Assembly (NCBI RefSeq): GCF_010365285.1
Contig: NZ_CP048286.1
Coordinates: 3,855,501 to 3,919,500, forward strand
Length of the DNA stretch: 64,000 nt
Direction: 5' to 3'
Source: Paenibacillus rhizovicinus
Lineage (GTDB): Bacteria; Bacillota; Bacilli; Paenibacillales; Paenibacillaceae
How positions within the stretch are numbered: the stretch's first letter is position 1; each line of letters opens with the position of its first letter. This document shows positions 44,097-53,292 of the stretch, piece by piece. The position numbers and the translations under genes are program-made. The notes beneath the pieces are model-generated. The model was not told where the DNA came from, ran no database searches, and saw only the letters and a program-made list of their open reading frames with translations.

Positions 44097-44498
44097 ATGG
44101 CTAAATTGACCCCTTACATCTACAGCAGCAACGCCCGCGAGCAGGCAGACTTCTACGCGAAAGCGCTTGGCGGGGAGATCGCGAGCGTGCAAACCTTCGG
44201 CGACATGCCGGGCGGTGCGCCGGAGGATCGCGAACGCGTGATGCATTTGATTTTGCGGGCGGCGGGACTGACGTTCTATATGGCCGACTCCGATACGATT
44301 CAGCGCGGCAACGGGCTGGATCTGACCCTGGAGTACGAGCGCGCCGAGGAGGCGGAGCAAGCCTTCAACAACCTTGCCGCGCGCGGCAGCGTGCTCATGC
44401 CTTTCGCGAAAATGTTCTGGGGCAGCATGTTCGGCCGTCTCGTCGATCCGTACGGCATTCGCTGGCAGATTTCGACGACGACACCAGAAGGAACATAA
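44097..44498 (+). CDS. VOC-superfamily PhnB-like protein
   Basis: A 133-residue glyoxalase-fold protein with the PhnB-type opening KLTPYIYSSNAREQADFYAKALGG shape and closing FGRLVDPYGIRWQI. Paralogous in type, but not close in sequence, to the VOC gene at 13101. Function not predictable; PhnB-like proteins include 3-demethylubiquinone-type methyltransferase homologues by annotation only. ATG 44097 follows AAAGGAG. A terminator at 44516 ends the transcript. Confidence 0.85.
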   Translation: MAKLTPYIYSSNAREQADFYAKALGGEIASVQTFGDMPGGAPEDRERVMHLILRAAGLTFYMADSDTIQRGNGLDLTLEYERAEEAEQAFNNLAARGSVLMPFAKMFWGSMFGRLVDPYGIRWQISTTTPEGT

Positions 44499-44515
44499 AG
44501 GTTCGTAACAGACTC

Positions 44516-44560
44516 AAAGCGGCCGCCCAGGACTTCAAAGTCCGAGGCGGCCGCTTTATT
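44516..44560 (+). terminator. intrinsic terminator, possibly bidirectional
   Basis: AAAGCGGCCGCC and GGCGGCCGCTTT form a 12-bp stem with GGACTT/AAGTCC pairing in the loop, followed by ATT. Lies between converging genes. Confidence 0.8.
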
Positions 44561-44623
44561 CTTGTACAAAGTTTCTATTCTGGATTCCTGTTGCTGGTTC
44601 TTACTCCATACTTCTACTCCGCA

Positions 44624-46189
44624 TCAATCCACATCCGCGATCTTCCAAACCCCATCCTCCAGCGCGAACACGATTCCCGGGGTACCCGATTTATTGCCGT
44701 TCGGATCGAACAAATACGTGAACGTCGCGTTCGCTAGCAGCGTGCCGCCGGGACGGTCTTCGAACGTGACGGAGCGGATGCCCGTGATGAGCCGTTGGCC
44801 GATCGTTTCGATCACCGTCGCCGGCGCGGCATTCTTGACGAACAGTTTCCCGAGCGCGGAGACGTCGCGGCCGTTAAGCGCATTTACATAGCCGTTCATG
44901 AGCTTCACGGCAGCAAGCTTCCTCGCGTCGCCCGCATATAGGCTCTCCTTCAGCAGCTGCGGCATGAAAGTGAGGAACGCGCCGCGAACGCTCTGCGTCC
45001 ACTCGATATGGAAGCCGAACGCCTCCGCCGTCGCCCGCAGCGGCAGATATATGCTGCCCTTCACGACTACGGGTTTGGCGTTCGCGCCGGCAAGCTGCTC
45101 GCCGTTCACCCACAGCGACAAAGCGGTGCTGCTTCCGAGACTTGCGGCAGGAACCTCGGACAGCGAGGAAACGAACGCGGCTTTATGCGCGGCGTCCCAT
45201 TTCACGTCCCACCCGAATGCTTCCGCAAGCGCGCGCATCGGCAGCAGCATGACGCCGTTCTTGACCACTGGCGCAAGCGCCGGGTCGCTTACGACGACGC
45301 CGTTGATGACAAACTGGGCGGCTGCCGGAGGGGCGATCGTCACGCTGCGCATGGTCATGCTGGCGCCGGTATCGACGTCGAGCTCGTATTTTCCGGGCGT
45401 AATCGGCTTGAAGCTGCCGTCGATCGCTTCACCGTACGCGGGCATCGTGAACTGAAAGTCGTAACGTGCCTCCGAGTAAGGCGCCGAATAGACGAGCAAT
45501 GCCCGTTTGGACGGGTAATAGATGCCCTTCGGCGCCTGGTAGCCGCCGGATGAGCCCGGCGTCTCGACGAATACCCTGACCATGCCATGCTGCAAGGGAG
45601 CGTCGCTGCCCGTCATGCGGACGGTCTGCCCGATGGCCGGACTGCGGGTGCTGACGTCCGACTGCGGCGATTGCTGCAGCTTATACAACTCGCTCAAGGC
45701 GAGATCGTCGACGGTGCTATATTCATCCTCTCCGATATAGACCAGCACGTTCTTCGAATCCTTGAAACGCAGATAGATCTCGGTGCCGTCCGTAAGCATC
45801 ACATCGAGATTGGTAGAGAAGAACGAATCTTCGCCGACCAGCTGCTCCTTCGACGGTTTGAGTTTCCCGATGAGCCGGTTCACGATGATCGCCGTTTTCG
45901 CAAGGGCGGCCTTGTCCGCTTCACGGGAGCCGAAGAGCGGCACGTAAATCATATCGGCGTGCTGCATCTGGACCCGCGCGATAACTGCTGCTTGAATCGT
46001 TTCCGGCCATTTCGCGGGCGCCGGAACGGCAGCCGCGGAACCATCATCCGCTGCCGCGGGTGCCTGCGCAGTGGAACTTGCCGCAGCAGCAGGGAGCTCA
46101 GCCGCCTGCGCTGCAGCCGTCGTCCCGCCCAAGACGCCGGCAGCCAGCAGTATCGACAAGCCAAGTGCGTACAAACGTTGTATGTTCAT
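44624..46189 (-). CDS. secreted stalk-domain (copper-amine-oxidase N-like) protein
   Basis: A 521-residue exported protein. Signal peptide (MNIQRLYALG, cleavage likely at AQAAE near residue 30), an Ala/Pro linker, a ~250-residue N-terminal region, then two stalk-type repeats with the signature PMRALAEAFGWDVKWD and PLRATAEAFGFHIEWT (about 335-415), and an NTF2/SnoaL-like C-terminal domain (LMNGYVNALNGRDVSALGKLF). The stalk repeats are common in Paenibacillus surface proteins and are thought to be structural. ATG 46189 follows AAAGGAGG by 9 bases; the longer frame to 46267 has no support. Confidence 0.85.
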   Translation of the reverse strand: MNIQRLYALGLSILLAAGVLGGTTAAAQAAELPAAAASSTAQAPAAADDGSAAAVPAPAKWPETIQAAVIARVQMQHADMIYVPLFGSREADKAALAKTAIIVNRLIGKLKPSKEQLVGEDSFFSTNLDVMLTDGTEIYLRFKDSKNVLVYIGEDEYSTVDDLALSELYKLQQSPQSDVSTRSPAIGQTVRMTGSDAPLQHGMVRVFVETPGSSGGYQAPKGIYYPSKRALLVYSAPYSEARYDFQFTMPAYGEAIDGSFKPITPGKYELDVDTGASMTMRSVTIAPPAAAQFVINGVVVSDPALAPVVKNGVMLLPMRALAEAFGWDVKWDAAHKAAFVSSLSEVPAASLGSSTALSLWVNGEQLAGANAKPVVVKGSIYLPLRATAEAFGFHIEWTQSVRGAFLTFMPQLLKESLYAGDARKLAAVKLMNGYVNALNGRDVSALGKLFVKNAAPATVIETIGQRLITGIRSVTFEDRPGGTLLANATFTYLFDPNGNKSGTPGIVFALEDGVWKIADVD

Positions 46190-46274
46190 CGAATAATCCT
46201 CCTTTAAGGGTAAGCGAGCACATAGATAGACTGGTCGGACTGGAAAAAAGTTGCAGTCGTTCGGCATTCATGTT

Positions 46275-46310
46275 ATACCTAGATAAACGATACATAGATA
46301 GTCGAGGTAT
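46275..46310. promoter_or_regulatory. inverted repeat, probable PadR operator
   Basis: ATACCTAGA (46275-46283) and TCGAGGTAT (46302-46310) are inverted repeats matching in 8 of 9 positions, immediately upstream of the padR-type gene's Shine-Dalgarno. Autorepression would fit. Confidence 0.45.
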
Positions 46311-46325
46311 TAAAAGGAGGACGCG

Positions 46326-46658
46326 ATGAAAATCAACAAGGAGCTCCTGAAAGGCAGTACGGTCATTCTGATCATGAAGCTGCTGGAGCATAAGGATTTG
46401 TACGGCTACGAGATGGCGAAGCGGATCGAGCAGCAGTCCGACGGCCTGTTCACGTTCAAGGAAGGGACGTTGTATCCGATTTTGCATACCCTTGAGGTCG
46501 AACGGCTCGTGGAAGCTTACTGGGGCGAGGAAGGCGGACGGAAGCGCAAGTATTACCGGCTGACGCAGGAAGGACAGAAGACGCTGGTCGAGAAGGAGCG
46601 GGAATGGACGTTGTTCAGCTCGACGGTCTCGCGCATTATCGGGGAGGGGCGGGCGTAA
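46326..46658 (+). CDS. PadR-family transcriptional regulator
   Basis: A 110-residue winged-helix repressor of the short PadR subfamily 2: KGSTVILIMKLLEHKDLYGYEMAKRIE (helices 1-3), TLYPILHTLE recognition region, EGGRKRKYYRLTQEGQK wing and a C-terminal dimerisation helix. Short PadRs respond to ligands by lowering DNA affinity. Its stop (TAA, 46656-46658) overlaps the next gene's ATG by 1 base, so the two are co-translated. In this arrangement PadR usually controls the membrane gene behind it. Confidence 0.9.
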   Translation: MKINKELLKGSTVILIMKLLEHKDLYGYEMAKRIEQQSDGLFTFKEGTLYPILHTLEVERLVEAYWGEEGGRKRKYYRLTQEGQKTLVEKEREWTLFSSTVSRIIGEGRA

Positions 46659-48001
46659 TGGGGGACATCGGACGGCATGCGGCCGTGAGTCGGTATCTGG
46701 ACAGGCTATGCGCGCAAATCAAGGCCAAGGCGATGCATGAGGAAATCCGCTTGGAAATGCAAAGTCACTTGGAAGAGCTGATCGACGAGAAGGTCGATCG
46801 CCATGGGAAGAGCGAGGATGAAGCCGTCCATGAGGCGCTGCTGCAGATGGGCGATCCGGAGGAAGTGGGCAAACAGCTGCACCAGGCGCATAAGCCGCGG
46901 ACGGAATGGAGCGTCATCGCGCTGACGGCGTGCATGCTCCTTCTGGGGGTGATCGCGTCGTTCTCGTTAAATGCCGCGCTGGACGGACAGCTGGCGATCG
47001 GCCGCAAGCTGGTTTTTGCCGGAATGGGCATTGCCGTGATGGGCAGCTTGTATTTCATCGACTACCGCAGGCTGCTGAACGTATCCGGCGCCGTCTATGC
47101 CGGCACGCTGCTGCTTATGGCTGCCGTTCAATGGCATGGCACTCAGCTGAACGGGGCAAAGCAGTGGATTATGATAGGGGCGTATACGATCAACATCTGT
47201 GCGGCAGCCCCGTATTTGCTGATCATCGCCGTGGCCGGATTGCTGCATAATGCGAAATCGGTTCCGAGTGGAGACTGGATGGCATCTGCCAAAAGATCGG
47301 TTTTCGGCGGGGTTGTCTATGTCGTGCTTCCGGTGTTTCTCTTCCTATCGGCGCCTGCGGTCGGCTATTTGATCATCTATCTGTTTGGTGTGGCCGTTCT
47401 CCTGCTCATGAACAGGCAATGGAAGCTGCTGCTGACCGGTCTAAGCATCTTCGCGCTACTCCTGTTCTATGTTCAAAAGACGTATAATTCGGATTTATGG
47501 CGTTCGGTTTGGGAGCGGCATATGGCTTTCCTTCATCGGGATGAGTCCACCGCCTATCATACGGTGCGCTCGATTGAAGCCATTCATAGCGGCGGCATGT
47601 GGGGACAAGGCTTCGGGGCCCCGACCCGCACGCTGCCGGATATCGCGGGTCAATTTACGTATTCTTATTTGGTGTACAGCCTTGGCTGGGTATTCGGCAT
47701 CGCCGTCGCGGTGCTTGCGCTGTTTTTCGTGAGCCGGATGATCCTGATGGGAATGAAACTTTCGGACGGGTATGCGAGAAATTTGGTTATCGGCTTGTCG
47801 GTGGTACTCGGCATTCAGTATCTGTGGAATGTCTTGATGTGCCTAGGCATGTTTCCGGTTCTCGGGGGCATGCAGCTGCCGATTCTGAATTGGAACGCGA
47901 ATACCTGCCTGGAGCTTGGCGCATTGGGCCTCATGCTGAGCGCATACAGACGCAAGGACATGCTGGGCGGGGCGCATCATGCTCCGATGAATCAAGCGTA
48001 G
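46658..48001 (+). CDS. permease-prefix domain fused to FtsW/RodA/SpoVE-like (SEDS) protein
   Basis: A 447-residue protein. Residues ~1-75 (RYLDRLCAQIKAKAMHEEIRLEMQSHLEELIDE) form the helical permease-prefix domain found N-terminal to membrane proteins that follow PadR genes. The rest is a polytopic membrane domain of about 10 helices with SEDS-type features: GAKQWI after TM4, WGQGFGAPT and GMFPVLGGMQLP. SEDS proteins polymerise peptidoglycan glycan strands; whether this version retains activity is unknown. ATG 46658 is coupled to the padR stop. Confidence 0.85.
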   Translation: MGDIGRHAAVSRYLDRLCAQIKAKAMHEEIRLEMQSHLEELIDEKVDRHGKSEDEAVHEALLQMGDPEEVGKQLHQAHKPRTEWSVIALTACMLLLGVIASFSLNAALDGQLAIGRKLVFAGMGIAVMGSLYFIDYRRLLNVSGAVYAGTLLLMAAVQWHGTQLNGAKQWIMIGAYTINICAAAPYLLIIAVAGLLHNAKSVPSGDWMASAKRSVFGGVVYVVLPVFLFLSAPAVGYLIIYLFGVAVLLLMNRQWKLLLTGLSIFALLLFYVQKTYNSDLWRSVWERHMAFLHRDESTAYHTVRSIEAIHSGGMWGQGFGAPTRTLPDIAGQFTYSYLVYSLGWVFGIAVAVLALFFVSRMILMGMKLSDGYARNLVIGLSVVLGIQYLWNVLMCLGMFPVLGGMQLPILNWNANTCLELGALGLMLSAYRRKDMLGGAHHAPMNQA

Positions 48002-48145
48002 CACGATTGTAATAGTCGTAGTCACAGACGCAGTCGCAGTAGGATCAAACGACATTTTTCCTATGCGGAACGGACATCTCTCTATCCCCGGCTTCCTCGG
48101 TTTGTGATACGCTTACATTTGGAAGAAACCGAGGAGGCGATAGAG

Positions 48146-49180
48146 TTGACTGTGTATCGTGTTGCGTTCATCGGATGCGGGAATCGGGCGAAGCCCCATG
48201 CCGCTGCCGTGCAGACAGACAGCCGCTGCGAGGTGGTTGCGCTAGCCGATCTGAATACGGAGGCGGCCCGGGCGTTTAACGACCATTACGGATTTAACGC
48301 GGTCGTGTATGCCGACTACATAGAGATGCTGGCGGCGGTTAAACCGGATATCGTCATCTCCTGCCTATGGACGCCGCTGCATCTGCAGATGTTCCAGGCT
48401 TGCGCGGCGGCCGGCGTGAAAGCCGTCCACTCCGAGAAGCCGATGGCTCCGTCTTGGGGCGACTGTCTGGAGATGGCGCGTATCGCCGAGGAGACGGGCA
48501 GTCAGCTGACGTTCTGCCATCAGCGCCGTTTCGCGGAAGGCAATCAGCTTGTCCGCCAGTGGATGAAGGAAGGGCGGATCGGCAAGCTGCTCCGCATGGA
48601 TCTCTACTCGCCGCCGAATCTGCTGGACTGCGGCACGCACACCTTCGATCAGGCGCTCAGTTTCAATGAAGAGATCGGCGTGAAATGGGTGCTTGGCGCC
48701 GTCGACGGCACGAACCCGCTGAACTGGTTCAACGTCCGCGCGGAGAGCATGGCGGTCGGCACGCTTGTCTTCGAGAATGGCGTTCGCGCCAATATTCAGA
48801 CTGGGGGACCGGACCAGGATATGCATACCGGCATCCGTCTGATCGGCAGCGGCGGCTTCATCGAAGTGAATTGGGACGGAGGGATCGGCGAGGTCAGATC
48901 CTATGACGACCCGGCCTGGAAGCCGGAGGTTCCTTCAAGTCCGGAAGGCAACCAAATGACAGGCGTCATCGACGATATCGTCAGCAGTCTTGCCGCGGGC
49001 ACGGAACCGGAGCTGTCGTATCGCAAAGCGCTCCGCGCCAGCGAAATCATTTATGCGTTCTACGAGTCGGTCCGCCGCCATGCGCGCGTGGAGCTTCCGC
49101 TTGAAGGCGTGACCGATAATCCATTCATTCAACTACTGGAAGCCGGCCATTTCGCACCGGCGGCCGGACAAGGAGCGTAA
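48146..49180 (+). CDS. Gfo/Idh/MocA-family oxidoreductase
   Basis: A 344-residue NAD(P)-dependent sugar dehydrogenase: N-terminal Rossmann fold with FIGCGNRAKPHAAAV, HSEKPMAPS carrying the EKP catalytic Lys motif (about 99-107), and a C-terminal domain with GGTHTFD-like CGTHTFDQA. Start is TTG 48146, with GAGGAGG 8 bases upstream; the ATG at 48104 is unsupported. The stop overlaps the next gene's ATG by 1 base. Substrate could be inositol or another polyol or amino sugar. Confidence 0.88.
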   Translation: MTVYRVAFIGCGNRAKPHAAAVQTDSRCEVVALADLNTEAARAFNDHYGFNAVVYADYIEMLAAVKPDIVISCLWTPLHLQMFQACAAAGVKAVHSEKPMAPSWGDCLEMARIAEETGSQLTFCHQRRFAEGNQLVRQWMKEGRIGKLLRMDLYSPPNLLDCGTHTFDQALSFNEEIGVKWVLGAVDGTNPLNWFNVRAESMAVGTLVFENGVRANIQTGGPDQDMHTGIRLIGSGGFIEVNWDGGIGEVRSYDDPAWKPEVPSSPEGNQMTGVIDDIVSSLAAGTEPELSYRKALRASEIIYAFYESVRRHARVELPLEGVTDNPFIQLLEAGHFAPAAGQGA

Positions 49181-49953
49181 TGACGATGACGAATCCTAAA
49201 CTCGGTTTGATCGGCATCATCCATGAAGAGATGAAGGCGGATTTCTGGGGCGCGGCGGGCAAGGCGGCGGCGATCGGCTATCAAGGCATCGAAGGCGTGG
49301 AGCACTATCTGTTGGAAGGCGACGTCGAGAGTAACCTGAAACGCTACCGCGCGCTCGGAATGGAGACCATCACGCTCAGCGCGAGCCGCGAATCGCTGCG
49401 GGAAGGGCTGGACAAGCTGGCCGCCAATGCCGTGGCCCTGCAGGCTCCGCATGTAACGGTGTGGTGGGGGCCTTGCGATTCCAAGGACGAGCTGCTTCGC
49501 GACACGGAACTCTACAATCAAGCCGGCGCCCGTCTTGCGGCAGAAGGCGTCAAGCTTTGCTACCACAATCACGCGCATGAGTTCCGGACCGCGTGGAACG
49601 GGGTTTGCGCCATGGATATCTTGGCAGAGTATACCGATCCGAAAGCGGTGTTCTTCGAAATGGACATCGCCTGGATTACGATGGGCGGCGTCGATCCCGT
49701 GCCCGTGCTGGAGAAAATGGCCGGCCGCGTGCCTGCCATTCACGTGAAGGACGTGCGGACGGCGGAGGAGCCGGACCAATGGACCGCCGTCGGCACCGGA
49801 GTCGTCCGGATCGCGCCGTCGATTCTGAAAGCCCGCGAAATCGGGGTGGAGTGGATGGTCGTCGAGCAGGACCGACTGCGCAATCTGTCGCCGTTCGAGA
49901 CGATCACGGCCAGTTATTTGAACTTGAAAGAAGCGGGGCTTCTCGGCGGCTAA
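49180..49953 (+). CDS. sugar phosphate isomerase/epimerase (xylose-isomerase-like TIM barrel)
   Basis: A 257-residue AP-endonuclease-2-fold protein: LGLIGIIHEEMKADFW start, YHNHAHEF (about 127-134) and FFEMDIAWITMGG, with metal ligands Glu/Asp/His in the C-terminal half (VKDVRT). Such proteins pair with Gfo/Idh dehydrogenases in the oxidation and isomerisation of inositol or sugar derivatives, which is exactly the overlap seen here. There is no signal peptide. A terminator at 49973 closes the two-gene operon. Confidence 0.87.
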   Translation: MTMTNPKLGLIGIIHEEMKADFWGAAGKAAAIGYQGIEGVEHYLLEGDVESNLKRYRALGMETITLSASRESLREGLDKLAANAVALQAPHVTVWWGPCDSKDELLRDTELYNQAGARLAAEGVKLCYHNHAHEFRTAWNGVCAMDILAEYTDPKAVFFEMDIAWITMGGVDPVPVLEKMAGRVPAIHVKDVRTAEEPDQWTAVGTGVVRIAPSILKAREIGVEWMVVEQDRLRNLSPFETITASYLNLKEAGLLGG

Positions 49954-49972
49954 TCGCGAGCGAGCATGGAGC

Positions 49973-50003
49973 CGAGTCTGCCCGGGAGGGCAGGCTCTTT
50001 TTT
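49973..50003 (+). terminator. terminator of the dehydrogenase/isomerase pair
   Basis: GAGTCTGCCC and GGGCAGGCTC pair (one G-T) with loop GGGA, followed by six T residues. Confidence 0.85.
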
Positions 50004-50229
50004 CGTTTGTCATTCTTCCACCTGGCTGGGCTGGCATGCCGATACCTAGCGAATCGTATGAAGCTTATTCGGTCACAATGCGCCGTTTCGATTTTCTAGC
50101 GAATCGCCTCGTTGCAGATGAAACACCCCGGGCATCTTGATAGAATAGAGAGGCATAGCGCTTACGGCATCAGAGTCAACCCGTTCTTAATTAGATAGGA
50201 GCAAGCAACCGTTCGGGAAGGAGAATAAG

Positions 50230-50754
50230 ATGAATTTCCAATTGGAAGAGGCCATTGAGGTGCTCGAGCGTACCCCGATTACTGTAGCGGCTATGCTATC
50301 CGGCCTGTCCGATAACTGGCTTAAGTCCAACGAGGGCGAAGGCACGTGGAACCCCGTCGAGGTTATTGACCATCTCATCGAAGGCGAACGAACGAATTGG
50401 CTCCCGCGATTGGCCTTCCTGCTTCAGGAGGGAGAGCGCAAGCCGTTTCCGCCTTTCGACCGTTTCGCCCATCTGGGCCGGTCCGAGCTGCCTCTGCAGC
50501 AGAAGCTTGAGGAGTTTCAAACGATTCGAACCGCGAATATAAATCAATTGCGCATGTTGGTGGATCCGGCGAAGGACTTGGAGCGTACGGGCAGGCATCC
50601 GTCGTTCGGAGTCGTAAAGGCGAGGGAATTGCTATCGACATGGGTCGTTCACGATATGACGCATCTTGCCCAAATCGTGCGCGTCATGGCCGAACGCTAT
50701 CGGACGGACGTCGGTCCGTGGACAGCTTTCCTCGGCATATTGAAGAGGCCATGA
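50230..50754 (+). CDS. DinB-family four-helix protein
   Basis: A 174-residue DinB/DUF664 fold protein. Putative metal-binding His residues lie at about 48 ([10 protein letters not shown]) and in the C-terminal [19 protein letters not shown] (two His spaced by three), the usual triad. Family members include bacillithiol S-transferases (BstA) and damage-inducible proteins; which one applies is not clear. ATG 50230 follows GGAAGGAG. It has its own terminator at 50773. Confidence 0.85.
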   Translation: MNFQLEEAIEVLERTPITVAAMLSGLSDNWLKSNEGEGTWNPVEVIDHLIEGERTNWLPRLAFLLQEGERKPFPPFDRFAHLGRSELPLQQKLEEFQTIRTANINQLRMLVDPAKDLERTGRHPSFGVVKARELLSTWVVHDMTHLAQIVRVMAERYRTDVGPWTAFLGILKRP

Positions 50755-50772
50755 ACCATAGATCCATAGTCC

Positions 50773-50802
50773 AATGCCTGGTGATCCTCCACCAGGCATT
50801 TC
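50773..50802 (+). terminator. intrinsic terminator
   Basis: AATGCCTGGTG and CACCAGGCATT form an 11-bp perfect stem, T tract only TTT. Confidence 0.7.
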
Positions 50803-50941
50803 AGAGCTAGTTGAAGGCGATGCGGCGGTGGAACCAAGTGAAACAGCTTGCTATTAGCGGTAAAAAGCGCTATCTTTCGCCGCGCGGCGACTCTATGATA
50901 AGAATGACAAGCATCCAAACAAGCGAGAGGGGATAAATGAC

Positions 50942-51763
50942 ATGCAGCTCGATCAGCAAGTCGTATTGCGGAACGGCGTACCGATGCCTATGCTCGGTTT
51001 CGGCGTATGGCAGCTTCAAGACGGCCGCGAGGTCGCCGATGCCGTTCGGACGGCAGTAGAGGTTGGCTACCGCTCCTTCGATACGGCGTCCTTCTACGAT
51101 AACGAAGCCGGCGTCGGTACGGCGATCAAGGACAGCGGCATCGCGCGGGACGATATCTTCGTCACGACTAAAGTGTGGAATCAGGAGCAGGGCTATGAAT
51201 CGACACTCCGGGCGTTCGAGTCCAGCCGCAAGAAGCTGGGCTTGGACGTTATCGATCTTTACTTGGTTCACTGGCCGGTCAAAGGCAAGTTTGCGGATAC
51301 GTGGCGGGCGCTGGAGCACCTCTACCGCGAAGGGCATGCCAGAGCGATCGGCGTGAGCAATTTCCAGCCCAATCACCTTCGCGAGCTGCTCGAGACTTGC
51401 AGCGTCGTTCCGATGGTGAACCAGGTGGAGTTTCATCCGCTGCTGGCGCAAACGGAACTGCGCGCCTTCTGCGCGGAGCTCGGCATCCAGCCTGAGGCTT
51501 GGGGGCCGCTCATGTCGGGCCATCTGGACCAAGCGGAAGTGTCGGCGCTCGCGGCCAAATACGGGAAGACGCCGGCTCAGATCGTGCTGCGCTGGGATAT
51601 TCAGCACGGCGTGGTGACGATTCCGAAGAGCGCGAACCGGAACCGGATGATGGAGAATCTAGCGATATTCGATTTTGCGCTGTCGGACGACGACATGGCG
51701 CAGCTCGATGCGATGAACCGGAACAAACGGTTTGGAGCGGATCCGGACAATTTCAATTTCTAA
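50942..51763 (+). CDS. aldo/keto reductase
   Basis: A 273-residue NADPH-dependent TIM-barrel reductase. The catalytic tetrad is visible as D (RSFDTASFYDNE), Y in the same stretch, K (VTTKVW) and H (LYLVHWP), and the C-terminal IPKSANRNRM binds the cofactor phosphate. It resembles YvgN/YtbE-type methylglyoxal or aldehyde reductases of Bacillus. The ATG at 50942 follows GAGAGGGG. An inverted repeat GCTCGATCAATCGAGC (51777-51792) lies just after the stop. DUF4180 gene follows at 51812. Confidence 0.9.
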   Translation: MQLDQQVVLRNGVPMPMLGFGVWQLQDGREVADAVRTAVEVGYRSFDTASFYDNEAGVGTAIKDSGIARDDIFVTTKVWNQEQGYESTLRAFESSRKKLGLDVIDLYLVHWPVKGKFADTWRALEHLYREGHARAIGVSNFQPNHLRELLETCSVVPMVNQVEFHPLLAQTELRAFCAELGIQPEAWGPLMSGHLDQAEVSALAAKYGKTPAQIVLRWDIQHGVVTIPKSANRNRMMENLAIFDFALSDDDMAQLDAMNRNKRFGADPDNFNF

Positions 51764-51811
51764 ATGAGGGCGTTTCGCTCGATCAATCGAGCATAGAAAG
51801 GGGATAGGAGC

Positions 51812-52180
51812 ATGAACATCACGATCGACCAGAAAGGCGCGTCCAAGGTGGCCGTCGTCGACAGCGACGAGATCGTCATCGGCGAGGTGCAGGATGCGCT
51901 GGATTTGATGGCTTCCGTGAGCTATAACAACGAGGCCTATAAACTGCTTATTCGCAAAGAAAACCTGACGGACGACTTCTTCGAGCTGCGGACGAAGCTG
52001 GCCGGCGATATCTTGCAGAAGTTTACCAACTATGGCGTCAAGCTTGCCATCGTCGGCGATTTCAGCGGCTATGACAGCAAGAGCCTGCGGGATTTCATCT
52101 ATGAATGCAACCAGGGCAAGCAATTCTTCTTCCTCGCGGACCAGGCGGAAGCTTTGGCGGCGCTCCATAGCCTGGGCTAA
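51812..52180 (+). CDS. DUF4180-type small protein
   Basis: A 122-residue soluble alpha/beta protein beginning MNITIDQKGASKVAVVDS, with the VGDFSGYDSKSLRDFIYECNQGK pattern seen in DUF4180 members. The family has no established function and is widespread in Firmicutes, often as a single gene. Start follows AAAGGGGATAGG. It is separated from the aldo/keto reductase by 48 bases and may be co-transcribed with it. Assignment to DUF4180 is by recall of the family pattern. Confidence 0.78.
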   Translation: MNITIDQKGASKVAVVDSDEIVIGEVQDALDLMASVSYNNEAYKLLIRKENLTDDFFELRTKLAGDILQKFTNYGVKLAIVGDFSGYDSKSLRDFIYECNQGKQFFFLADQAEALAALHSLG

Positions 52181-52316
52181 CGGCAGCCATCCGCTATTTC
52201 CGGACTGTCCGGCCAGGCGGGACGTTTATTTGGATATGCGCACGGGGAGCTGGAACCTTCTTCCTGCCGTTTGCATCATACGAATGCATGAGTTCTGATA
52301 AAGAGGAGTGAATGGT

Positions 52317-53180
52317 GTGAAAGCCTTCCAACGTTTATCGCTTTCGCTCGTGATGACGGCTTCCTTGCTTGCGCCCGGGCTTGCCGGAACGACGGCAGCC
52401 GCCGGAGGCTCTCCCGGCTCGGCAGCGGTTTCCTACTCGGTGCTGCTGAAAATCAATCAATATTATGTGCTCTACACGACGCCCGACGTACCGTATTTCG
52501 ATACCCAGCAGCGGCTGATGCTGCCGCTTCGGGCCGTGAGCGAGCTGATCGGCTCGAAGGTCGGCTACGATTCGGCAAGCAAGAAGGCTACGGTTGCTTG
52601 GGAGGGCCAAACCGTCGAAGTGACGCTGAATTCGAAGCGCGTTGCCTATAACGGCAAGGAGACGAAGCTCGATACGGTGCCCGTGCTGAAGAACGGTCAG
52701 CTGTTCGTTCCCGTTAGAGCGCTGCTGAACGGGCTGCATATCAAGAGCACCTTCCGCGACTACTTGCTGACGATGACCGACGAACGTTTCTACAAGAGCA
52801 GCAAGCTCTTGTCGGAATTGGAAGCCAGCGGCGGCATCTCCCCGAGCGGGTCACCTGCCTCGACCGCGGAACCGAGCGCGATTCGGCCGCGCGCGGTTAC
52901 GCTTACGCCTCCCAAGCCGGGGACGGAGACAAGCACCGTGACGATCCGGTCGGAGAACGTTTCCGGTTACGATCTGCCCGCGGGAGCCGAGAACCTGCAG
53001 CCGATCTTCGTGTGGGACAACGGCAAGTGGGCATTCGCGGATGCCGCTCGGGCAAGGCCGCCGGTGACGGCTTCGAACACGTATAAACTGTCCTTCCCCG
53101 TCGGTCAAGCGAACGGATCGCTGAAGTACGTGCTGGCGGTCGGCGGAATGATCGGCGAACGTCATGCCGATTCCGATTGA
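52317..53180 (+). CDS. secreted stalk-domain protein
   Basis: A 287-residue exported protein. Signal peptide (MKAFQRLSLSLVMTASLLAP, cleavage probably after GLAGTTAAA, near 30). A copper-amine-oxidase-like stalk domain follows with LPLRAVSELIGSKVGYDSASKKATV (about 76-100) and FVPVRALLNG, then a Pro/Ser/Thr linker and a small C-terminal domain. No anchoring motif is seen. GTG 52308 overlaps the Shine-Dalgarno GAGGAG; GTG 52317, 8 bases after it, is the start. It ends in the terminator at 53211. Confidence 0.82.
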   Translation: MKAFQRLSLSLVMTASLLAPGLAGTTAAAGGSPGSAAVSYSVLLKINQYYVLYTTPDVPYFDTQQRLMLPLRAVSELIGSKVGYDSASKKATVAWEGQTVEVTLNSKRVAYNGKETKLDTVPVLKNGQLFVPVRALLNGLHIKSTFRDYLLTMTDERFYKSSKLLSELEASGGISPSGSPASTAEPSAIRPRAVTLTPPKPGTETSTVTIRSENVSGYDLPAGAENLQPIFVWDNGKWAFADAARARPPVTASNTYKLSFPVGQANGSLKYVLAVGGMIGERHADSD

Positions 53181-53210
53181 GTCCGTCCCGCTAGTCTAAG
53201 GCCTCGCGCG

Positions 53211-53246
53211 AAGAAGGCGGCTGTCCCGGGAGACAACCGCCTTCTT
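53211..53246. terminator. bidirectional hairpin between converging genes
   Basis: AAGAAGGCGGCTGTC and GACAACCGCCTTCTT pair with one mismatch around CCGGGA. Tails are short on both sides. Confidence 0.6.
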
Positions 53247-53292
53247 CATGAATGGACAACCTTGCCGTTCTTCGCCGGTACGCGCATGCGCG

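Noticed and set aside
48105..48120. CcpA cre site upstream of the Gfo/Idh gene
   Set aside because: TGATACGCTTACA is one base too short for the 14-bp cre consensus.
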